Source: CAZFOB01 sp964520325
Lineage (GTDB): Bacteria > Actinomycetota > JAICYB01
Direction of reading: 5' to 3'
Length of the DNA stretch: 64,000 bases
Assembly (NCBI GenBank): GCA_964520325.1
Contig: CAZFOB010000013.1
Location: 1-64,000, forward strand
Shown: positions 59,226 to 64,000 of the stretch, one piece after another
Numbering within the stretch: the stretch's first letter is position 1
How the letters are laid out: every line of letters begins with the position of its first letter
Notes under the pieces: model-generated
Told to the model about the DNA's origin: nothing
What the model saw: the letters and a program-made list of their open reading frames with translations, nothing else
Databases searched by the model: none
Program-made: the position numbers and the translations under genes

Positions 59226-59564
59226 TTGCCGGATCGTCCGGCAACGTGGGTTGCGTTCGCCATCTTCCTCACCTTGTGCACGGCGTGCATCGTCGCGATC
59301 GTCGCCCTCGCGCTGGTCATCACGCCGCGGACGCCGCCACCGCAGACACCGAGCCGGTTCGGGTTCCCGACGGTTGCGTCGCCAGCTTGGGTGCACACGT
59401 CCGCGAGCCGCACTCAAGCGGCGGACGAGGCGTGGGGTCAGGCGCAGGTGCTTTCTCGCATCACTGCTCGGAAGTACCGGACTCTCCGCGTCGCGTCGCC
59501 TTTCATATTCGCTTCGGTTGTGATGTACCTGGTGCTGGCCGTCACGCTCGCCGTTGTCCGATGA
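59226..59564 (+). CDS. Small two-helix membrane protein
   Basis: The 112-residue product has a helix at about 8-32 (WVAFAIFLTLCTACIVAIVALALVI), a Pro-rich loop, and a second helix at about 90-110 (FIFASVVMYLVLAVTLAVV). The start would be TTG 59226. No family is recognised. It follows fic by 85 bases on the same strand. Real coding is likely but not certain. Confidence 0.5.
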   Translation: MPDRPATWVAFAIFLTLCTACIVAIVALALVITPRTPPPQTPSRFGFPTVASPAWVHTSASRTQAADEAWGQAQVLSRITARKYRTLRVASPFIFASVVMYLVLAVTLAVVR

Positions 59565-59701
59565 CCGGATTGCCGACAGTCAGTTCCGGCGCCGCGCGCG
59601 CATCTGTCCCTTGGTTCGCTGATCGGCGGACCACGTTTGTTCCCGAGGCCGGCGGCGGAAGAGCCCACGGCAGTTGTGTCGACCACCTAGGCGAGCCGGG
59701 T

Positions 59702-59737
59702 GACGGTACCGCCGGGGCTGTGCCCAGCGGTACCGTC
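59702..59737 (+). terminator. Strong hairpin
   Basis: GACGGTACCGC (59702-59712) and GCGGTACCGTC (59727-59737) are perfect 11-base arms, and GGGC/GCCC inside extends the stem almost to a three-base loop. It lies about 140 bases past the small membrane gene. There is no T run, so terminator function is tentative. Confidence 0.45.
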
Positions 59738-60080
59738 CCGAGCTCAGGTCGCCGCGCGTCTTACGCGGCCAACCTCGAGTAGATCCGACAGAGACATGCA
59801 ACGCCTTGACGAGCTCTACGCGAGGATGCTGGGTGCAAAGATCCTGGATTGCTCGATCGATGGTCTCGACCGGCCCCACACAGCTGTGACGTCGACGTAC
59901 TCCTCGAGCGTGAGGTAGACGGCGAAGTAATCCATCCGGCGTCTCGGGCGCATGTTCCGCGAGCAGAGATGGGCTCGCGGACGAGTTCTCGAACAAGCGC
60001 GGCCCCACGAGACGTGGATCGAGACGGTCCGCGTGACGCTCGTTGTCGAACATAGAAAGGCCGGGCCGACCCGGAAGCAC

Positions 60081-60102
60081 GAAACCGAACGCGTTCGGTT
60101 TC
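60081..60102. repeat. 22-bp perfect palindrome
   Basis: GAAACCGAACG followed directly by CGTTCGGTTTC gives a perfect palindrome without a spacer. It could be an operator or a resolution or replication site of a decayed element. Confidence 0.55.
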
Positions 60103-60314
60103 ATGTTCACGCCGATCTTCGCTCGGACCTCATGGACGCATCTTGACGCGACATGCGGCCATCTGCGGCTCAGCGAACGTCCGTCCCGTGCTGGTCCCGT
60201 TCGACGTCGAGCATTGCCGGAAAATGCCGACAAACGACGAAGCTAAATGCGCTGGTCACACCGCATTATGGCGGCGTACTTCGCTGGTCAACGGACAGTG
60301 TGAGCTGCGTGCGT

Positions 60315-60351
60315 AACGCAGAGGTCGGCGGTTCGAATCCGCTCGCCTCCA
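60315..60351 (+). pseudogene. Third tRNA-Ala 3' fragment
   Basis: From aacgcagagg to the discriminator A it matches the tRNA at 36442-36478. The bases just before (gagctgcgtgcgt) still resemble the tRNA D and anticodon arms but are altered, so this is a degraded attachment-site copy. Confidence 0.75.
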
Positions 60352-60498
60352 CGTAAGAAGCTGCACGTCAGGTGGCGTGTGGCTTCTTTCGTTGTGGGGG
60401 CTGGGATCCTCGGGGTTGCTCTGGGGTTGTTCTCAGGTCGCCAGCGCCGCTGTCCGCCCTCGACTTTGTCATGGAGACGGCGTAACATAGACGTTACG

Positions 60499-60894
60499 GT
60501 GCCACCACAAGCCAGGAGACCTCGAACCGGGGCGGAGAAGTACTTCCGCCGCAGACTCGCGGACCCCGAGTACGCGGGCGCGTACAAGGCTGCCCGATCG
60601 CGAATCGCGCAGATCGATGAACTCCTGCGCGATATCGACTCCCGCCGGTCGGACTTGGGACTCAGCAAAGCCGAGCTCGGGAGGCGTGCGGGTCTGAAGC
60701 CAGAAGCGGTGCGGCGACTGCTGACGTCGGATCATCCGAACCCGACGCTGTCAACGTTGATCGCTATCGCGGAGTCGCTCGACCTCGCTATCGCCGTCGT
60801 ATCGGAGAGCCCGCACAAGGCGCCGTCTCCGCCGGCGAAGAGGACTAAGCCGTCACGGTCCGGCGCTGCCGGAACTCGTCGCCGAGCTTCTTGA
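60499..60894 (+). CDS. HigA-like helix-turn-helix protein, copy 2
   Basis: The 131-residue product is identical to the one at 36626, including the palindromic CGTAAC-N6-GTTACG operator just upstream (60481-60498) and the GTG start. It again converges with a RelE/HigB-like gene with 50 bases of overlap. Two identical antitoxins in one genome would neutralise both toxins and might keep this fragment stable after the rest of its element was lost. Confidence 0.72.
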   Translation: MPPQARRPRTGAEKYFRRRLADPEYAGAYKAARSRIAQIDELLRDIDSRRSDLGLSKAELGRRAGLKPEAVRRLLTSDHPNPTLSTLIAIAESLDLAIAVVSESPHKAPSPPAKRTKPSRSGAAGTRRRAS

Positions 60895-61291
60895 TCCGCT
60901 CGTAGTCGCGACGCGTCGCCGCGCTGCGAGGTGGCTTGGAAAGGCCGCCGATGCAGATGATCGACGAGCCGCCCAGATCTTTCGCGTCGCGCTCGAGGAA
61001 GCAGAACAGACGGTGGTTCTGACCGGCACCTCGGAGGCGGATCTCGTAGAAGCCCGCCATGTCGCCGTGCATCGCCTGCCATTTGCCGCCGCCCGAGAAC
61101 GCCGGAGGCGGCGCTTCCGCGACGGCGTCGAGGACCGCCTGAATGTCGGCGGCCACCTTGACGGGCAGTTCATCGAGGAACTCCATCGCAGGAACCGTGC
61201 GGGAAGCATCGTCGGCGCGGTGGCGCTGGAAGAAGTGGATGCGCCAAGGCTCAAGAGGCGACTCGGACGATGGACGGGAGCGTGGCGTCAA
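60845..61291 (-). CDS. RelE/HigB (Gp49-like) family protein, copy 2
   Basis: The 148-residue product is identical to the copy at 36972 in its C-terminal 90 or so residues and differs at several N-terminal positions (PSSESPLEPW for ASESPPEPW, ASRTVPAMEF for AARTVPAMDF). TTG 61291 again overlaps the stop of a DUF5343 remnant. The N-terminal differences show that the two copies come from related but distinct elements, later made uniform over the shared part. Confidence 0.62.
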   Translation of the reverse strand: MTPRSRPSSESPLEPWRIHFFQRHRADDASRTVPAMEFLDELPVKVAADIQAVLDAVAEAPPPAFSGGGKWQAMHGDMAGFYEIRLRGAGQNHRLFCFLERDAKDLGGSSIICIGGLSKPPRSAATRRDYERIKKLGDEFRQRRTVTA

Positions 61292-61385
61292 TCGTCACTT
61301 CCCTCCGCTGAGGGCGGCGCGTCGTCGACGGGAACTGTGAAGTCGAGCGCGGCTTCGAACGCCTTGAGGAACCCGTCGCGTTGCT
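61288..61385 (-). pseudogene. 3' remnant of the DUF5343-like gene
   Basis: The last 32 codons (RDGFLKAFEAALDFTVPVDDAPPSAEGSD and stop) match the end of the 37412 gene with one change near the end. Upstream sequence is missing and replaced by the intergenic region of the SNF2 gene. This is the deletion junction of the truncated element. Confidence 0.8.
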
Positions 61386-61449
61386 CCCGCGCGCGCCAAG
61401 ACGGAAGGGTCGGACTCGGTCGGAGTAACGCCAAGCGCTCCGATGCCCG

Positions 61450-63999
61450 CTACGACAGCAGGAGCTCCAGATCTTCGCGATCGATCCGGCGGATCAGGCT
61501 GTTGTCCGCGGTGATGATCGCATCGGCCAGCGCTCGCTTCGCCCCCTGGAGCTCGAGGACCTTCTCCTCGACGGTGTCGCGGGCGATGATCCGGTACGCG
61601 AAGACCGGACGCGTCTGTCCGATGCGGTGCGTCCGGTCGATCGCTTGCGCCTCGACGGCCGGGTTCCACCACGGATCGAGGAGGAAGACGTACTCGGCCC
61701 CCGTGAGGTTGAGTCCCAGCCCTCCCGCTTTCAGGCTGATGAGGAACAAGCGCACGTCCGGATCCGATTGGAAGCGATCGACCTTCGCTCCGCGGTCACG
61801 CGTGCGTCCGTCCAGGTACTCGTAGACGATCCCCTGGCGGTCCAGTCGCTCGCGGACGATCGCGAGCATCTTCGTGAACTGCGAGAACACCAGCGCCTTG
61901 TGCCCCTCCGCCGCGACCTCCAAGAGCTGCGGGATGAGGACGTCCAGCTTGGCGCTCGACTCGGTGGCCTTCGCCTTGTCGATGAGCCCCGGGTGGCACG
62001 CCGCCTGCCGCAGCCTGAGCAGCGCTTCGAGGACGAACACCTTCGATCTGTTGATGCCGTCCCGGTCCACCCGCGCGAGCAGGTCGCGCTGGTAGTGCGC
62101 GCGGAGCTGGTCGTACTGCTTGCGCTGGTTTCCTTGGAGCTCGCAGTACACCGTCTGCTCGGTCTTCGGAGGAAGGTCGGACGCCACTTGGTCCTTCGTC
62201 CGTCGCAGGATGAACGGACGCAGCGCATGGGACAGACCGGCGCGCGAGGTCGGATCGTTGCCGTTCAGCAGCGCGTTGAAGCGCGGTGCGTTCCCGAGGA
62301 TCCCAGGGTTCAGGAACTCGAAGAGGCTCCACAACTCGCCGAGATGGTTCTCGATCGGCGTCCCACTCATCGCCAATCGGTGATCGGCCTGCACGAGCCG
62401 TGCGGCTTTCGCCGTCGCCGTGGACGCGTTCTTGATCGCCTGCGCCTCGTCCAGGATGCAGTAGTCGAAGGCGACGTCCCGGAGCGCGGCGACGTCACGT
62501 CGCAGCGTCCCGTATGTCGTCAGCACGACGTCGTAGGACGCGAAATGCTCACCGGACGTCATCCGCGCACCGGTGTGATCGAGGACCTTCAGCTTCGGCG
62601 TGAAGCGCGCGGCCTCGTGCAGCCAATTGAAGACGAGCGATTTCGGGACGACCACCAGCGACGGCGGGATCGTCTCCTTGCGCCGTCCGCGCGCGCGGGT
62701 CACTCGCCGGCCTTCGAGGAGCGCGAGCACCTGGATCGTCTTCCCGAGCCCCATGTCGTCGGCGAGGCATCCACCGAAGCTGAAGCGCTCCAGGAAGTGG
62801 AGCCAGCCGAGTCCGTCGCGCTGGTACGGACGCAGCTCGCCAACGAAGCCCGCCGGTTCGGTGATCGCTTCGATCCGCTCGAAGCCGGCGAGCTCGTCGC
62901 GGGCGCGCCGGAACGCGTCGTCGAGCGTCACGTCCGGTTGCTCGGCGAGCAGCGCGTCGAGCAGACCGAGCTGTCCGCGTCTGAATCGCAGCTTGCCGCC
63001 ATCGACCGTCCCCGTGCCGGCGAGCGCGGAGTACCGTGCGAGCCACTCCTCCGGCACCAGGCCGACGCTGCCGTCGGAGAGGGTGACGTAGCTCTCGCCG
63101 CGCGCGGCGGCGGCGAGCAGCTCCGGCAACGACGCGAGCGTTCCGTGGAAGTCGAGGCCGCCGTCGAGATCGAACCAGTCGATCCCCGAGCTCACCTCGA
63201 ACCGCCAAGCGCCCGGCGTGCGGTAGAGCTTGCCCTCGGCCTCGACGTGCCAGCCCAGCGCGAGCAGATCGCGCACGGCCTTCGGGAGCCGCTTGGGCAG
63301 CAGCTCCGCTTCACCTCGTTCACCGACGGTGAAGCCTGCCGACTTCATCTGCTCAGAAGCTTCGCCCTCCGCGACCGGATCGCGCCGGACGAGGCTGCGG
63401 CGCTGCGGGTCGAAGACGCCCCGCCGCGCGTCGGCTGCGTCCACGATCTGACCGTCGTAGTCGAAAGACAGCGAACCGGACAGCCGCGGCGTCGCTCTCC
63501 ACGTGTCGGCCCCCTTCCCGATCCGCAATCGTGGCTGCGGGACGACCGTGACCTCGTCCACGGCGATCGCCGGCGGGAGCTCGATCGGCGGCAGGCTCGC
63601 AAGCGCGAAGGTCTGGTCGAGGAACGCGTCGATCTCGTCGGCCGGGACGCTGATGGCTCCGCGCCGGCGGATGAGCGAGGTCCACCCGAACGCGCCGCCA
63701 TGGTGGAGCCGGGCGACCGTGCCGTCCGACTTGAACAGGTATCCGGACGACAACGTCAAGAGCGGTTCGGCGACCCCCATCCGCTGACCGCAGCGGTGCA
63801 GGACGGCCGTCACCGCGAACGACGCGTCGCCCTGCTCGGTCACCTCGAGCGCGAGCTCCCATGCAGGACCGTCGTCCATGCGCAGGTCCACGAGGTCCTC
63901 GGACGAACGGTCGCGGCGCAAGCGGGCCCGGCCGGTGGCGCACAGCGATGGGAGGACGACGTCCACGATCGTCCGCGGGATGGCGATGTGTGAACCCGA
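61450..63999 (-). CDS. SNF2-family DEAD/DEAH ATPase, 5' partial
   Basis: The frame is open to the right edge, so the N-terminus is missing; GTG 63966 is the first in-frame start codon but need not be used. At least 849 residues are present. The C-terminal half is a SNF2 motor: LADDMGLGKTIQ (Walker A), LDEAQAIKN (DEAQ box), AMSGTPIENHLGELWSLFEFLNPG, and LKAGGLGLNLTGAEYVFLLDPWWNPAVEAQAIDRTHRIGQTRPV. The N-terminal half resembles the region beside SWIM zinc fingers in bacterial SNF2 proteins. It remodels or translocates on nucleic acid; the exact role is unknown. It is taken as chromosome flanking the island. Confidence 0.92.
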   Translation of the reverse strand, partial: SGSHIAIPRTIVDVVLPSLCATGRARLRRDRSSEDLVDLRMDDGPAWELALEVTEQGDASFAVTAVLHRCGQRMGVAEPLLTLSSGYLFKSDGTVARLHHGGAFGWTSLIRRRGAISVPADEIDAFLDQTFALASLPPIELPPAIAVDEVTVVPQPRLRIGKGADTWRATPRLSGSLSFDYDGQIVDAADARRGVFDPQRRSLVRRDPVAEGEASEQMKSAGFTVGERGEAELLPKRLPKAVRDLLALGWHVEAEGKLYRTPGAWRFEVSSGIDWFDLDGGLDFHGTLASLPELLAAAARGESYVTLSDGSVGLVPEEWLARYSALAGTGTVDGGKLRFRRGQLGLLDALLAEQPDVTLDDAFRRARDELAGFERIEAITEPAGFVGELRPYQRDGLGWLHFLERFSFGGCLADDMGLGKTIQVLALLEGRRVTRARGRRKETIPPSLVVVPKSLVFNWLHEAARFTPKLKVLDHTGARMTSGEHFASYDVVLTTYGTLRRDVAALRDVAFDYCILDEAQAIKNASTATAKAARLVQADHRLAMSGTPIENHLGELWSLFEFLNPGILGNAPRFNALLNGNDPTSRAGLSHALRPFILRRTKDQVASDLPPKTEQTVYCELQGNQRKQYDQLRAHYQRDLLARVDRDGINRSKVFVLEALLRLRQAACHPGLIDKAKATESSAKLDVLIPQLLEVAAEGHKALVFSQFTKMLAIVRERLDRQGIVYEYLDGRTRDRGAKVDRFQSDPDVRLFLISLKAGGLGLNLTGAEYVFLLDPWWNPAVEAQAIDRTHRIGQTRPVFAYRIIARDTVEEKVLELQGAKRALADAIITADNSLIRRIDREDLELLLS

Positions 64000-64000
64000 G

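Larger units (their letters stand above)
59565..60314. other. Gene-poor region with palindromes, possible decayed sequence
   Basis: No open frame here has recognisable features; the longest (minus strand, 59580-60233) is low-complexity and Arg-rich like an out-of-frame reading. Two strong palindromes (59702-59737 and 60081-60102) are the only clear structures. It may be the eroded inside of a lost element. Confidence 0.4.
60315..61385. repeat. 1.07-kb copy of the element left end
   Basis: It repeats 36442-37509. The first 827 bases are identical (36442-37268 against 60315-61141). Beyond that the copies differ by roughly one base in ten plus one three-base insertion. The copy ends inside the DUF5343-like gene, 65 bases before the end of the SNF2 gene. 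Confidence 0.9.

Noticed and set aside
59580..60233. Minus-strand frame of 217 codons in the gene-poor region
   Set aside because: It is Arg-rich with no domain, start signal or neighbour support, and runs through a perfect palindrome.
61627..63993. Plus-strand open frame of 788 codons opposite the SNF2 gene
   Set aside because: It is an antisense reading of a clear SNF2 motor gene with Arg/Glu/Val-rich low-complexity composition.

Overview
The window is high-GC DNA from an actinomycete-like bacterium. Evidence includes GTG/TTG starts, many ATGA/GTGA/TTGA gene junctions, leaderless promoters, a DUF222-HNH gene and an FmdB/GalU/MoeA-like(Glp)/SepX-like gene set. The large LIV-type ABC clusters would fit a soil or aquatic Acidimicrobiia-like lineage, but that class assignment is a guess.

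Positions 1-7857 hold housekeeping and envelope genes. UDP-glucuronate decarboxylase, UDP-glucose dehydrogenase and GalU give a G1P -> UDP-Glc -> UDP-GlcA -> UDP-Xyl route. Between them lie UppP, methylthioadenosine phosphorylase, an FmdB zinc ribbon and a strongly altered class V FBPase homologue.

Positions 7858-24714 hold two paralogous transporter clusters with the same layout: a very long substrate-binding protein on the minus strand, a divergent LivH-LivM permease fusion, and an MFS carrier fused to a LivF ATPase. The LivG ATPase is separate in cluster 2 and fused onto the same chain in cluster 1, giving an MFS-LivF-LivG protein of 1047 residues. Both clusters share a near-identical terminator and a TTGAC-N6-GTCAA promoter dyad. 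Several components carry histone-like basic tails.

Positions 24711-36241 are ordinary chromosome: a PhoU/TrkA-C regulator with an MgtE/SLC41-like transporter, a MoeA-like protein with altered active-site motifs next to a SepX/GlpR-like membrane protein (candidate division proteins), an acyl-CoA dehydrogenase, a bacterial translin, a TetR-controlled ABC-2 exporter, and a cyclase/NB-ARC/TPR regulator.

Positions 36406-61390 form a composite island in a tRNA-Ala(CGC) gene. A 46-bp copy of the tRNA 3' end at 36434-36479 is repeated at 54098-54143 and bounds a 17.7-kb element. That element carries a tyrosine integrase, an excisionase-like protein, a primase-helicase, an HNH nuclease, a toxin/antitoxin-like pair, a PD-(D/E)XK nuclease, a NERD-nuclease/STAND-NTPase protein and a type I restriction-modification system. 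Beyond it lie a SIR2-like protein, a ribbon-helix-helix/PurC fusion and a Fic protein with striking palindromic operators. A third tRNA fragment at 60315 begins a 1.07-kb copy of the element's left end, truncated next to a SNF2-family helicase that runs off the window.

The strongest candidates for undescribed biology are the MFS-ABC fusion clusters, the NERD-STAND protein, the RHH-PurC fusion beside fic, and the altered FBPase homologue.
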